From the NCBI GenBank assembly GCA_029747015.1, contig JAKOGI010002168.1:62001-126000 (forward strand): a stretch of 64,000 nucleotides of DNA. The letters run 5' to 3'. The position numbers and the translations under genes were made by a program. This DNA is from Carnegiea gigantea (Eukaryota > Streptophyta > Magnoliopsida > Caryophyllales > Cactaceae). The stretch's first letter is position 1. Each line of letters opens with the position of its first letter. This document shows positions 35,045 to 46,370 of the stretch, one piece after another. The notes beneath the pieces were generated by a model. That model was not told where the DNA came from, did not search any database, and was given only the letters and a program-made list of their open reading frames with translations.

Positions 35045-37190
35045 AGTCATCAGGGCAAGAGCTCCACTATTTTTAGAAATAATCACACTATTAAAAAACT
35101 TTTATACTAGATTTGTAAGAAAAAGAGGCAAGATAGAGAGTGTTCTCTCTGCTCCGGTAGGAACTGAAGACTATTGAAATGTTTGTAGAACCCAAATTCT
35201 GCAAGCCCTACTTGAACAGAAGCTACTGACAGCTCGATGGCAGGTTGAATGGTTCCTGCTTCAGAATTTGAAACTATGTTCTGCAGGAGTGATATAAGGA
35301 TTACATATAAGAAAGTCAAGCGACCACACATAAAAATATTTTCACCCTTCCATAAAAATATCGTGTGGTTATTTCACCCTTCCATGCTAACACTGACTTG
35401 GACTGCCAGAAAAGATAAGATATGCCCGTTCTTTTGGAATCTCTTTCTGATTGAGTCATCAGCTACAATGAGGGCACATATAGTATAATCCCCATGGGCT
35501 ATATTTTTTAGGTGTATCAGTTTGAAATGTGTAAGAATGCTCACTTCCTTTTAGGATCACATTTAATTTGTTGATAATAGCAACAATAGTTTCTTGTGCG
35601 GATCCTTTGAAATAAGGCCCAAAGAAATCCATATTTTGGTGCATTTTATCCTGAATTTGACTCATTCTGACCTTTTGTTTATTAGGTTATTTCCTTTATT
35701 ATTTTACCCAACTTGTAGCATGTGCATATCAACCACGCCTTCTTCACCAATGACATCAACATTTTCTGAGCTTACACAAATCTTAGTTAGCCTGCATTTA
35801 GTGCAATATAACAGAGTGTCAAATGTTACTTTGAAAAAATCAACCTATAAGTCTACCTTGGATCCTCTTGGAGCAGAGAAATCCTCGAGGAACTCCAATT
35901 TCCTATATGGCTTGAATGTGATAAGTAGTTCCCTCATCAATTTTCACATTAAACTGTGTGTTGGACTTAAAGTGGTTCAGTTGTTTTTTTTCACCATGCT
36001 ACTATGACCCCTTTTTTGCTTGGACCTCCAAAGTCTTATCGCCATTGACCTTACCCTTTAGCGACCCTAACTTGCTCCCAAATTCCTTTCAGTTCAAGGT
36101 GCTTCTCCGATGTTCCAACTCACAACTGGTCAGTCATTAAGAGTACATTTTGCTTTAAGAAGATTTGATAGAAAGAAAATTGAATAGGAGAAATAAGGAG
36201 TATGAAGCAATGGCGATCTATGCCATGCCTTCTCCTATCTGAAAAAGAAAATTTCTTTTTCCAAATTTCTTTTTCTTTTCCTCAAATTCTTCCCAACTCC
36301 AAATACAGGATAAGTGTTTGAGAAATTTGCTTATTCATGGCCTACAATAGAATTTGAGAAAATCATTGGTCATCGTGGGTTGGCAACTGCACTGGATGCC
36401 AATTATTAACTGTTTGGATAGAATCACTTATGTAGTGGGCTTGGAAGCCACACCTCTCTCTGTGGTTCTTTGCTAAGGCATAGTTGGGCTTCTTGTAACC
36501 ATCAAATTCATTGGTGGTCCAGAGATACTCCATTAATAAGATTTTAAGGTGCATCAAGTTGATCATTAGTTGCTAGACCTGTGGTATAGTTTGAGACAAG
36601 CATGCAAATGGTGGTATTCTGAGTAACGACGTGCAGGGAAGATAAGCATGCTCATGAGACATTTCTAGATATATACTTCATTTGATATGTGCGTGAGAAA
36701 AATTAGCAAAATCGTATGATGTATTGCATTGCCACAAAGAATACTAAGATTCATTGTCATAAATAACTACATATCATTTGCTCCCTAGCCATTTAGCCTT
36801 CAGTGTGTAGTATTGGTTTTGGTCGTTTTGTGATAGTAACTAGTGCGCCTTGGATGCACAAAATGGAAAATTAATTAGTCATACTTGATTTTAAAGGAAA
36901 TGAGTGTTGTATATTTTATTTTGATAAAGATAGAAGCATTAGAAGTTATGGTTGTTAAATTAAAGATGCGTTAGAAGTTATGGTTAATTTTTGAATGAAC
37001 TTGTGTATTTATCTGTGTAATCTCGTTATCTATGTTATTAAAATACTCATTTTTTTAATTGTGTACATGTGTTTCATATATTTTGCAGTTAAGTGGTATA
37101 AGTGCATCAAAGTAACAATATTTTGCTGGTGAAGTTGTGTTAAAGAGATATGTAATTCTCATTGATGCAACTATCAATAATGCATTTCAT
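35045..37190. other. Unassigned region
   Basis: No recognisable protein or element end. Open frames at 35107-35331 (minus), 35459-35665 (minus), 35594-36007 (plus) and 36363-36566 (minus) resemble nothing I know. The right part (about 36800 on) probably belongs to the decayed CACTA element that ends near 38066. Confidence 0.4.
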
Positions 37191-37195
37191 AATGT

Positions 37196-37298
37196 GAAGT
37201 CGAACCAATTATGTTGTGGTGATGGTGATGATGGTGGTGATGGTGATGAACAAGAAAATGAAGACAATGATGGCTATGAGCATGAGGATGATGTATGA
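37196..37298 (+). pseudogene. Acidic tail of a CACTA-type transposon protein
   Basis: A plus frame reads GDGDDGGDGDEQENEDNDGY and ends EHEDDV at a TGA (37296-37298). Acidic Asp/Glu-rich C-termini just upstream of the 3' subterminal repeats are common in plant CACTA (En/Spm) proteins, and the subterminal array starts 300 bp downstream. The rest of the protein is not recognisable. A simple GATGGT repeat could by itself give such a frame. Confidence 0.35.
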
Positions 37299-37595
37299 TT
37301 GTTATGCAAACAATGTTTGATGGTGTCATATACTTTGTGTTTTGGATTACTTTGACTGATGTTGAACTTTGTAATTTAAGTTTGAATGTTTGATACTAAG
37401 TTACTTGGGTTAGACCCTTATTTGGTTATAAAACTATGAAGTTTGGTACTAATATACTTGCATTGGGTATTTGTGTTGGGGTCATATTTGGTTATTATGT
37501 AATCATGAAGTTTGGTTGTTATATATATATTTAATTATGTATTGCAATTTTGTAAATTTAGGGAAGCAACTACATTACAAATGCATGTTTCAAGA

Positions 37596-38066
37596 TTTTA
37601 CTGAAAAATCGATCACAAATTGTTTTTGATCGTACCAAAATCGGTCATAAATACGATCACAAAATTGGCAAATTTTCAACAAAATCGATCACAAACCAGT
37701 CACAAAAAGTGGCCGTCACAATCACGGTCACAAATTATATGATCCACATTAATCACAAAATCAGTCACAATATCAATTCGGTCACAAAGTCAGTCACAAG
37801 TCGGTCATAAGTTCTCACCGCAAAAGTCGTCTGGAAAATGATGTCAAAAAAAAAGTAGCCACAAATTCAGTCACAAATATTCACCACACAATCGGTTACA
37901 AATGGCATCTCAATTTGTGACCGAATCGATCACAAATCCAATTTCCGACCAAGGGTTTTGTGACCGTTATATTCAATCACAAGTTCGGTCACAAATGTCA
38001 TTTGTGACCGATTTTACTCAATTTGTGACTGCTTTTTCGGTCACAAATGATCCGCTTTCTAGTATA
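37596..38066. mobile_element. CACTA-like 3' end with TTTGTGACCG subterminal array
   Basis: About twenty copies of CGGTCACAAA / TTTGTGACCG-like motifs occur in both orientations, and the stretch stops at GATCCGCTTTCTAGTA. Complemented, this reads TACTAGAAAGCGGATC, one base from a CACTAGAAA-type terminus. Dense short inverted subterminal repeats with a CACTA terminus define the superfamily. The left end was not found and no 3-bp duplication could be read. Confidence 0.6.
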
Positions 38067-38603
38067 AACTTCTTATGATGACTTTACTGGTACTAATTAT
38101 CACAATCTGCTACTTATATCATAAATATTATACTTTATATGGCTATAGGCCAACCATGATTAGTAAAATAATTAAAACTTAATTAGAGAGTTTCGATCAT
38201 TACCTGAACTTAGTCAATGTTTGACTCTAGCGTACCTCTAGCTTTCAGTTTATAAAGATTGCTAATCTCAATCACACCTTCATTAGATCAAGCATAGTAT
38301 AGATCCGTTTTGTCTCGAACCATAGTCATTAATTAAGTTCTTTACATTTTTAAAAGATAGTGGAACTTTAATCAAGAAATTATAACATTTAAGACATATG
38401 GTTCAATTGAATAATGTTTCCTACTGGGAAATTTCTTTTGCTGAAAGTTTGAAAGTAGAAATATTATAATGAAAAGATTTAAGAGAGACTTAAACTACTA
38501 AGGTTATCAAAGATGCTTGCTCATTGAGAAATGGAGAATCTTGACATCTCTCTTGCTTAAGGATGCTCAAATGACTGTGTCCTTTCTCAGCATTCATTCT
38601 CTC

Positions 38604-38611
38604 CTTTTATA
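38604..38611 (-). promoter_or_regulatory. TATA box of the caulimovirid promoter-like region
   Basis: On the minus strand CCTCTATAAAAGGAG lies downstream of the last recognisable viral frame, where caulimovirids place the promoter of the genome-length RNA. No tRNA-primer site was found further on, so the leader is incomplete or diverged. Confidence 0.5.
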
Positions 38612-38889
38612 GAGGGCATGAGGTTACATAGGATGCCCTAACAGCTACAGTACATACTAATTTTACACATGGGCCACATGGCCACAGTTACATTCACATG
38701 GCTACAGTAGACTGCCTTATTTTTTAGACCTAACACTTATTAAAATAGTACAATAATGGAGCAAATACTTTTCAGAGCATTTTAATGATGACAAGACTAG
38801 TCATCATTATTGAGATTTTGCATGCCTTCATCTCCAATAATATCTTTCAGACCATCATTATTCGGATAATCATCAAAATCTTCATCATA

Positions 38890-39420
38890 TTAAATATGCT
38901 CTGGATCCCATTTATCAAATAATTTAAGAAGATATTTCTTTCCTTTCTTTGATAAGAATTTTCCAGCTTCAACATCAAAGGGATAATTAAAGACATTTTC
39001 TAAAGTCGCTTCCTCTGCCTTCATGTATTTCTTAAACTCACTGTCATAAGCGAAAGTAGTGTCTTCACAATGCATTAGTGTCTTTCCTCGTTCAATCAAT
39101 CCCCAATTTCGATGATAAATGTTGTAAAAACCAATGGCTCTTACTAAAGCAACATCAGTAACTAATTCTCATTGTTCTGGATTCCATTCTTGTCATCAAT
39201 CATTAGGGTCATCGAAATCAACTATTTGAACAGGATAAAGAACTGACTTGGCTTTTCCATTTTCATATTCGATTAGACCATAATGTACCTCCACATATAG
39301 ACATCTATTATTTGGGATTTTGGTTTGACCATCAGGAGATGTAAGAATCCAATGGATCCTTCTGAGCATGCATTGTTGAAACTTAGTTAGTTTTGAGAAA
39401 AATGAGAATTTTGGGATATG
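38890..39420 (-). pseudogene. Downstream segment of the caulimovirid polyprotein
   Basis: Frames read on the minus strand as IPNNRCLYVEVHYGLIEY (about 39240-39330), ALVRAIGFYNIYHRNWG (39097-39148) and EAGKFLSKKGKKYLLKLFD (38906-38965), with stops in between. The wording is compact and non-random and follows RNase H on the same strand, so I take it as the C-terminal part of the viral polyprotein. I do not know its function. Confidence 0.45.
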
Positions 39421-39733
39421 GAAATTTTATAAAGTAAACTACCATCCCATATTCTTAGGCTTTAATGCTGGGGTCATTTAAAGAGATTGAATTTGTTAGG
39501 AAACTCACACCACCAACCCCAGATTTATCGAAAAAGTAGATTGTTGTATTTCAACATTTCTAAATATCATAGGAATAATTATTATAATAGTCGATGCAGG
39601 CTACATACTACTCATTGAACCATTTTTCTTGAACATAAGAACTTATTTTTCCTGGATATCATAAAGACACCGTGGGGAATTAACTTGTAACTCTAGAAGG
39701 AAAAATCTTTGGGCTATTAGGTAGGTAGAAGAT

Positions 39734-40377
39734 TAGGGCTGGCAAAAAAATCCGTACACGCCTAAAATCCACAAAACCAGCCCCAATGGGTATGGGTACG
39801 GCTGATGAAAATAGAAAAAAATGGGTATCGGATGGGTATTGCTAAAATGGGTATGGATATTGGTATGAGTATAGTTCCTACCCGCCCGTTACCCGCCCCA
39901 CACCTGTTTTATCAATACCCACCCGTACTCTCTCATAGCAGCCCCGTATAAAACCCATACCTGTTTGTTTAAAGTTCTAATTTGTTACTTTTACTTAAAT
40001 ATTTTGCTAGTTACTTTGAGTTGTATGATATTCAAGATTTCAGCAGAACATTTTGTTTAAAACTGTAATTATCAAGTGCTAATTTATTGATTTGATTGGC
40101 AAACTTTTAGTTATATTTGATGTCATATGATATGTTGTTGGAAGTTTGATATTAATGCAATATTTTAGCTATTTGATGTCAAATATGGGTACAAAATAGG
40201 TTTAATTCTTTTTTATTTATATGTACCCGAATAAAATCCGCATACCCAATATTCCCAGTGAGTATGGGTATGGGTATAACTTTACAATACTGGATGGATA
40301 TGGGTATTAATTTTGGAAATGAGTATGGGTGAGGGTATAGCTAAACCCACCCCGTACCCGCCCCATTGCCACCCTTA
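39734..40377. mobile_element. hAT-type MITE, 644 bp, inside the caulimovirid copy
   Basis: The ends TAGGGCTGGCAAAA and, complemented, TAAGGGTGGCAATGG are inverted repeats. They are flanked by a perfect 8-bp duplication TAGAAGAT (39726-39733, 40378-40385). The subterminal regions are rich in ATGGGTATGGGTA and TACCCGCCC motifs. No transposase. It post-dates the viral integration. Confidence 0.9.
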
Positions 40378-40385
40378 TAGAAGAT

Positions 40386-40985
40386 AGCAGACCAAAGCAT
40401 GACCTACTTTTTGTATGAAATTTCAAATTATCAATAAGGACTTTACTAGAAGGGGAAACCCATTCTAGTAGCAATGGCATTTCATTATGGATTTCCTCTT
40501 TTTCTGTCAAGAGTTCTGCTCTGATGATCACTATTGATGTTCTCAAGTTAAACTATCCACAAGAGAGTTCTTCGATCCCTGTATATGTTTAATAGAGAAA
40601 GAAAACTGGTTGAACCATAATTGTCAACGCAGGAGTAGCTCTTGCGCTCGTATATTTATAAATTCTTTTTCACAAAACTAAGTATTCCTCTGTAATTAGT
40701 CCGAATAAGAAAAGGTTTGGAGTTAAAAAGATTAAGAACTTTTCAATTCCCCTTATGACCGTAAGGATTTCTCTTTCCATCATGGGATAGTTACATTCTG
40801 CCTTAGTAAAACTTCCACTGCAATATTTACAGAGTTTTTCTTCTTCTTTAATTTTGAATACTGCACTCCAGTACGCATTGCTGGCATCTGTCTCAAGAAT
40901 TAAATCATCTCCTTTATTAGGAAAATTAAGAATAGAACGATTTTTACGTATCTTTTTAAAATTTTGAACAATCTTTGAATCGCTA
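40386..40985 (-). pseudogene. RNase H domain of the caulimovirid copy
   Basis: Follows the reverse transcriptase on the minus strand, beginning with ETDASNAYWSAVFK (about 40870-40912) and continuing NYPMMEREILTVI, which carries the catalytic Asp and Glu positions of retroviral-type RNase H. The C-terminal part is broken up, and a frame at 40307-40546 continues towards the MITE. Confidence 0.6.
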
Positions 40986-41003
40986 GAGCCTAGGGGTCTA
41001 TAT

Positions 41004-41830
41004 CTAACTTATTTCTTTCTTGAGTTTTTGTTGCAGTGGCTTTCTTAGTTTCGTTAAACTTTGAATGAAATCAAAGGCATAGGTAAGGCATCCAAGAAAC
41101 CTTTCTAACTGCTTTCTATCTTCAATCTTTTCAGAAAAATTTTCTATTTTTTGTAGAATATGTGTTTGTAGAATGATTTGTCTGACTTTTATCTCTACAC
41201 CTAAAAACTCAATCTCTTGTTCAGCATAAATGCACTTGTGCTTTCCAAATATAATACCATGATCAATGAATCTTTGGGTGACAACTAAGGCATCATCTGT
41301 GTATTGTTCTATGGTTTTGAAAAAGACAAGGATATCATCAATGTAAGCTAAACGATAGTGATTAAGATTTTTGAAGATGTTATCCATTCTTCTTTGGAAT
41401 ATTTAAAGTGCGTTCTTTAAACCAAATGACATTACTATCCACTCATAATGTCCTTGAAGGGCACTAAAAGCGGTTAAAGGAATGCTTTCTTCGTTCATTT
41501 TTATCTGTCAGTATTCGATTTTGTAATTCATTTTTGAGAACTAAGAGGTTCCTTAAATTCTATTAAAAATGATTATTTTGTTAGGAATATAATAACCATC
41601 AAATGTAGTAATATCATTAAGCTTTTTGTAATTAATCACCATTCTTGCTTTTCTACTTTTTTCTTCACCGTGATTTCTTACCATGAAAGCGAGACTAGTG
41701 TGAGGACTTTTGCTATTCCTGATTAATCCTTTATTCAGAAGTTCTTTGATTTATTTATCAAATTCTTGGATATCCTAGTGTGTGTACACCATTTGTTTGA
41801 CCCGAACAATAGTATTGGGATTTAATAAAG
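41004..41830 (-). pseudogene. Reverse transcriptase domain of the caulimovirid copy
   Basis: Minus-strand pieces run from about 41830 ([24 protein letters not shown] and FGLKNAL segments, separated by stops) into an intact frame at 41004-41387 that holds YIDDILVF, the catalytic box, EIEFLGVEI and RKQLERFLGCL. This is the usual order of retroelement reverse transcriptase motifs. The protein can no longer be made whole. Confidence 0.7.
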
Positions 41831-42168
41831 TAATTTTTGTAAATGTTTTATTTTTATCCCAAAATTTTAGAGGATTATTGAAGTAGAGTTCTTTACATAA
41901 TTTCTCTTATTGTTCGGCAATTTACTCTTTAATAGATAACTTGAGCAATGAAATTATTAATGCTACCTCTCGTTGTGCAGGCATTACCTTCTCATCTTGT
42001 TGGCTGCGTGTAACCTCAATTTTTTGATGGATGTAAGCATTGCTTAATTTTTCAATAGGAATTGAGTAACTATTAATTGTGAATATTATCTTATTTATGG
42101 TTTGTGTGCAACAGGAAGTCATGTAAATCACAAAGGGGAACCAGTCTAATGGCAACCAACATGATACA

Positions 42169-42605
42169 ATGGGTGGTACATATGCAAACTTCGCAGGTAA
42201 CACCATCTTCACTGGGTTTACTAGCATTTGCTGTGCTACTCAACATGGTGAATATAGAACCTGGATTATGGATACAGGGGCCAGTGATCATATGTCATAT
42301 GATTTGAACTTGTTTGTCAGTTTGGATGCTTTGTCTAAGCCAGTTTATATCACATTGCCAGATGGCTCACTTAAAACTATTACATTAGGTGGCAATGTAT
42401 AGTTGGATGACAAAATTATGTTGAGGAAGGTGTTATATGTGCCTGAGTTCAAGTTCAATTTACTATCAGTTACTAAACTCTTGGCAGATCAAAACTTATG
42501 CATTCACCTTTATTCAACTGAATGCATTTTCCAGGACCTTACAAGTAGTCAAGTAGTGGCAGTGGCACATGAACACAATGGGTTGTATAAACTGGAACCA
42601 TAGGC
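42169..42605 (+). pseudogene. Ty1/copia protease and GAG-pre-integrase region
   Basis: WIMDTGASDHMSYD holds the aspartic protease motif DTGAS. The frame continues through LPDGSLKTITLGGNV to a TAG at 42400, then reads on in the same frame (LRKVLYVPEFKFNLLSVTKL) to a stop at 42603. Gag and the 5' LTR are absent: just upstream is caulimovirid-like sequence, so the element is 5'-truncated or its left part was replaced. Confidence 0.8.
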
Positions 42606-42821
42606 CAACAGCAAGCACATCAAGAAAGGAGGCCTGGGAAGAAGAACTTCAAAACAATCCTCAACTGATTTAGGAGACCAGAACACGAGAGCTGCAGTAC
42701 CTAGCCCTATAGCTATTGCCAATTGGTTTTGGATTGGAACCTCATTTGAATTTGTATGCATGACTCTTTGTTAATTGTCCGATTGATAAAAAAAATTTAA
42801 CATGGTATCAGAGCGTGTAGT
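42606..42821 (+). repeat. LTR-end plus PBS fragment embedded in the copia element
   Basis: The stretch CCAATTGGTTTTGGATTGG (42719) through TTTAACATGGTATCAGAGC (42796-42814) has the look of the 3' end of a copia LTR followed by the initiator-tRNA-Met primer site (TGGTATCAGAGC, 42803-42814). It interrupts the region between protease and integrase, where no PBS belongs. It may be a nested and deleted insertion or a template-switch product. Confidence 0.6.
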
Positions 42822-43740
42822 CGATTGCCCTTAGCCATATTACATGCTAGACTAGGCCATACTTCTATGTCCAAAATGAAGTATATTTCAGCTTGTAAGG
42901 ACATTATTACAGACAAGTTTTTCTATGAAACTTGCATTTTGGCTAAAGCACACAGGTTACCTTTTAGAAGAAGTGCAATTACCACTAAAGCTCCCTTTCA
43001 GTTAGTTCACATGGATTTATGGGGTGCTATAAAAACAGCAAATGTCAATGGAGCTCAGTATTTCATTACTATTGTGGATGACTTTACAAGGAATACATGG
43101 ACTCAGTTGTTGCAATCTAAGACCCAAGTATATACAGCTATAGAATATTTTCTGAATATGGTGGACACTCAATTTAGTTCCAAAGTATTTATGATTAGGA
43201 CAAATAATGGGACAGAGTTCATATAATCTGCTTCTCTTAATCTTTTTGGCACTAGAGGTATTTTGCATCAAAAGTCTATAATTAAAACACCATAACAGAA
43301 TGGGGTTGTGGAGAGGAAACATCAACACTTGCTTGACACTGCCAGGGCTATTAGATTTCAGGCAGGTTTTCCCAAATATTTTTGGGGAGAGTGTGTCCGT
43401 GCTGCAACACACATTATAAACAGACTGCCAATGGAGAATCTGCACTGGAAAAGTCCTTTTGAAATGTTACATGGTCAAGCACCCAACATTGAAGAACTCA
43501 GAGCAGTAGGTTGCCTATGTTGTGCAGCAAAAATAGGAGAGACAGACAAGTTTGAACCTAGAGCGAAGAAACGTGTTCTTCTTGGATACACGTTTGGGTT
43601 CAAAGGGTATAAACTATATGATCTTGAATCAAAGAAAGTGTTTCATAGTCGAGATGTTCTTTTTCAGGAGCATATTTTTCCTTTTAAGGAAAAGGTCCAC
43701 CCTACATCATCAACTGAAGTAGTGCATTCCTTCATTTGGC
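42822..43740 (+). pseudogene. Ty1/copia integrase remnant
   Basis: LHARLGHTSMSKMKY and the following ETCILAKAHRLPF make the HHCC zinc finger, with Tyr at the first Cys of CxxC. The catalytic core follows (HMDLWGAI, ITIVDDFTRNTW, RTNNGTEF, QNGVVERKH), then KKRVLLGYTFGFKGYKLYDL. Stops at 43227 and 43293 interrupt it; in both cases the family residue is Gln, so CAA to TAA is the simplest cause. Confidence 0.85.
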
Positions 43741-45660
43741 CTAATTCAACTGCACCCAATCCCGTCACCTCTAATGATCTGGTTTTTGTACAGCCAGATT
43801 CAAGCCCAGGTCAAAATGCTCAAGTTTCTCCACCACCAGACAATAGTTATTCAAATGATCTTATTGATTTCAATACTCATCTACACTCCACTTCAGTAGA
43901 CAACACATCACTTATATCACACTCTGAATACAGAAGGTCAATGCAGGCACAACATCAACATCTTGCTCAGATAAACCTCAGAAGATCAACCAGATCCAGA
44001 GCAACTCCTGCTTGGTTGCAGGACTTCATTCAACCTAGAAGTCATAAACATCATGATGATACTTCACTATCTCGTAGTCTTCACAGTGCAATTGCTCATC
44101 CATTGATTAAAGTTGGGGATTTAAGCCATTTATCTTCAGACTTTGTTGCATCATTGATGTCTGTCATGCAGGTTTCTGAACCCCACACATATTCTCAAGC
44201 CAAACATAGTCTAGATTGGATAGCAGCTGTGGAGAAGGAATTAGCAGCATTGGAAGAAAATGGGACCTGGAGCCTAACATATCTTCCACCAGAAAAGAAG
44301 GCCCTTACCTCAAAATGGGTATACAAGATTAAGTTTAGGCCTGATGGATCCATTGAAAGACACAAAGCCAGGTTAGTCATAAGAGGCTTTGAACAAGTCA
44401 AGGACAAGTATTACAAGCACACTTTCTCACCTGTTGCTAAACTAACAACAATAAGAGTGCTTATAGCCCTGGCATCAACTAGAGGATGGCCTTTGAATCA
44501 ACTTGACATTAATAATGCCTTCTTACATGGATTTATTGATGAAGAAGTGTACATGCAACCCCCAGAGGTTTATGAGAAAGCAAAACCAGGGCAAGTATGC
44601 AAATTTGAAAGGTCTTTATATGGTTTAAAACAGGCATCCAGGCAATGGAACTTGGAATTGACCAAGTTCCTCATCAAACAAGGATTCACACAATCCAAGA
44701 GTGATTATTCCCTATTCACTAAAGTATCTAAGGGACAATGCACATTTATCCTTGTGTATGTTGATGATTTGTTAATTACTGGTGATGATGATCATTCCAT
44801 TGCTCAAATCAAGGCCAGTCTTCATGCAGCATTTATCATTAAAGACTTGGGTTTAGCTAGGTACTTTCTTGCCATTGAGATAGCCAAGTCCAACTCTAGG
44901 ACTTTCCTCAACCAAAGAAAATATATACTAGATATATTGGCTGATGTTGGACTCACTGCAGCAAAACCAGCCAAGTTTCCTTTGCCTAAAGGCTTGAAGT
45001 TATCTATAGAGATCGGGCAACTGTTGGATAATCCAGAAAGTTACAGAAGAATTATTGGGAGGTTATTATACCTCAATCTCACTAGACCAGATCTTTTATA
45101 TGCTGTCCAACACCTCAGTCAGTTTTTGCAGGCTCCCAGGGAACCACACTATCAAGCAGCCCTGCATATATTGAGGTATCTTAAAGGGAGAGTCCACAAG
45201 GAGTTGTTTTATTCTAAGGACAGTAACTTACAGGTAGCAGTATACTGTGATGCTGACTAGGGCAGTTGCTAAATGTCTGCTAGATCCTTGACAGGATATT
45301 GTATCTTCTTAGGGACTTCTCTAATCTCTTAGAAAACAAAGAAGTAAAAGACTGTCTCCAAGTCCACTGCTGAAGCAGAGTATAGATCAATGTCAGCTAC
45401 CACTTCAGAATTAGAGTGGATCTCTTATATCCTACATGGCCTGAGAGTCCTAGTTTAGCTACCTTTTGTAATGTCTTGTGACAACAAAGCAGCGTTACAC
45501 ATAGCAGAAAATTCGGTGTTCCATGAAAGGACTAAACACCTTAGGATTGACTGTCATTACACCAGAGACAAATTGCTTGAAGGGTTCTTGAAGACAATGC
45601 AATTTTCATCCAAAGATCAATTAGCTGATCTGATGACAAAACCCTTGGGTGAATTTTAGC
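43740..45660 (+). pseudogene. Ty1/copia reverse transcriptase and RNase H remnant
   Basis: The longest frame in the window (43308-45260, 650 codons) covers the integrase tail, a Ser/Thr-rich linker and the RVT_2 reverse transcriptase (WVYKIKFRPDGSIERHKARL, then QLDINNAFLHG, SLYGLKQASRQW and YVDDLLITGD). RNase H follows past stops at 45258 and about 45330 (SKSTAEAEYRSMSATTSELEW, then DNKAALHIAENSVFHERTKH, and ADLMTKPLGEF at 45630-45656). The two RNase H stops fall at family Trp positions (TGG to TAG). Confidence 0.85.
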
Positions 45661-45712
45661 ATAATTATCTTAGCTCCAAGATTGGATTGTTGGACACTCC
45701 ACCAATTCCTGC

Positions 45713-45940
45713 TTGAGGGGGTGCTGTGAAGAATAAAAGGGAAAATGCATAGAGTGTCTGTTAGCCATGTCAGCATTAGTTGTTATAACAGACAAGCTCA
45801 CTATCTCTCATGTACATCGCAGAAAAACTATGGAAACATGAAATATCTTTTCTCAAAATTTTCTTCTCTTCCATTTTCTCACTTTGTGATAGCAAAAGTA
45901 AAAATAAAGGTAAAATCACAAAAAGGAGGGTGTCCAACAT
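45713..45940 (+). repeat. Polypurine tract and 3' LTR of the copia element
   Basis: GCTTGAGGGGGTG at 45711-45723 is the usual copia polypurine tract and LTR start. An LTR of about 200 bp then runs to near GTGTCCAACA (45931-45940). The right boundary is uncertain because there is no second LTR to compare. Confidence 0.6.
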
Positions 45941-46370
45941 TAAAGACAAAAAAAAAAGCAATAAAATAATAGAGAAACACTCTTTAAGAATTATAATCGG
46001 TTAGCAGCAGAAGCCTGGAAGGTGGGCGAGCTAATAAGCTTAAAGGTGGTGGTAGATAAAGGCAAATCATAGAGAGAATAAGCTATAACCTTAGAAGCAG
46101 TAAAAAAGGAAGACTAATATTCAATTAGAATCTTGATTTTCTTGAATAAAAACATTATTTGTCGTTTCCATGTTAGAAACAATAGGAGGACGTTACTATT
46201 ATTTGCAATATTTCTAATTTGTGAGGCATTAGATATTTTAGAGGAGTAGTTTAAAATTTTTCTTTAGCAATTCTGTTTGGCTACTTGTGCAAACTTGTTT
46301 AATAGAGGGTCAAATTTAGACCCAGTTTTCCCACTGTATCATTCTAAATTGGAATCTACAAGTTATATCT
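45941..46370. other. Spacer of unknown origin
   Basis: A minus-strand reading around 46000-46120 gives LPLSTTTFKLISSPTFQASA, which is compact enough to be old coding sequence, but I cannot assign it. Otherwise nothing was recognised. The last five bases (TATCT, 46366-46370) should be the target duplication of the Tekay-like element; its partner is not in view. Confidence 0.4.

Larger units (their letters stand above)
38067..42105 (-). mobile_element. Endogenous caulimovirid (pararetrovirus), partial and disrupted
   Basis: Minus-strand order: a short segment before the polymerase (41922-42095), reverse transcriptase, RNase H, a downstream conserved segment, then a TATA-containing promoter-like region. 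Motifs such as QGHYEW and PNK together with YIDDILVF, and the lack of LTRs and integrase, point to Caulimoviridae rather than an LTR element; the genus is not determined. Only about 3.4 kb of viral-like sequence remains, where complete genomes are about 7-8 kb. Many stops, and a 644-bp hAT MITE, break it. No movement or coat protein is recognised. It is an old, non-functional genomic copy. Confidence 0.7.

Noticed and set aside
42803..42814. A functional 5' end (PBS) of the copia element
   Set aside because: Protease and pre-integrase coding sequence lie upstream in the same element, and no LTR of matching sequence surrounds the site.
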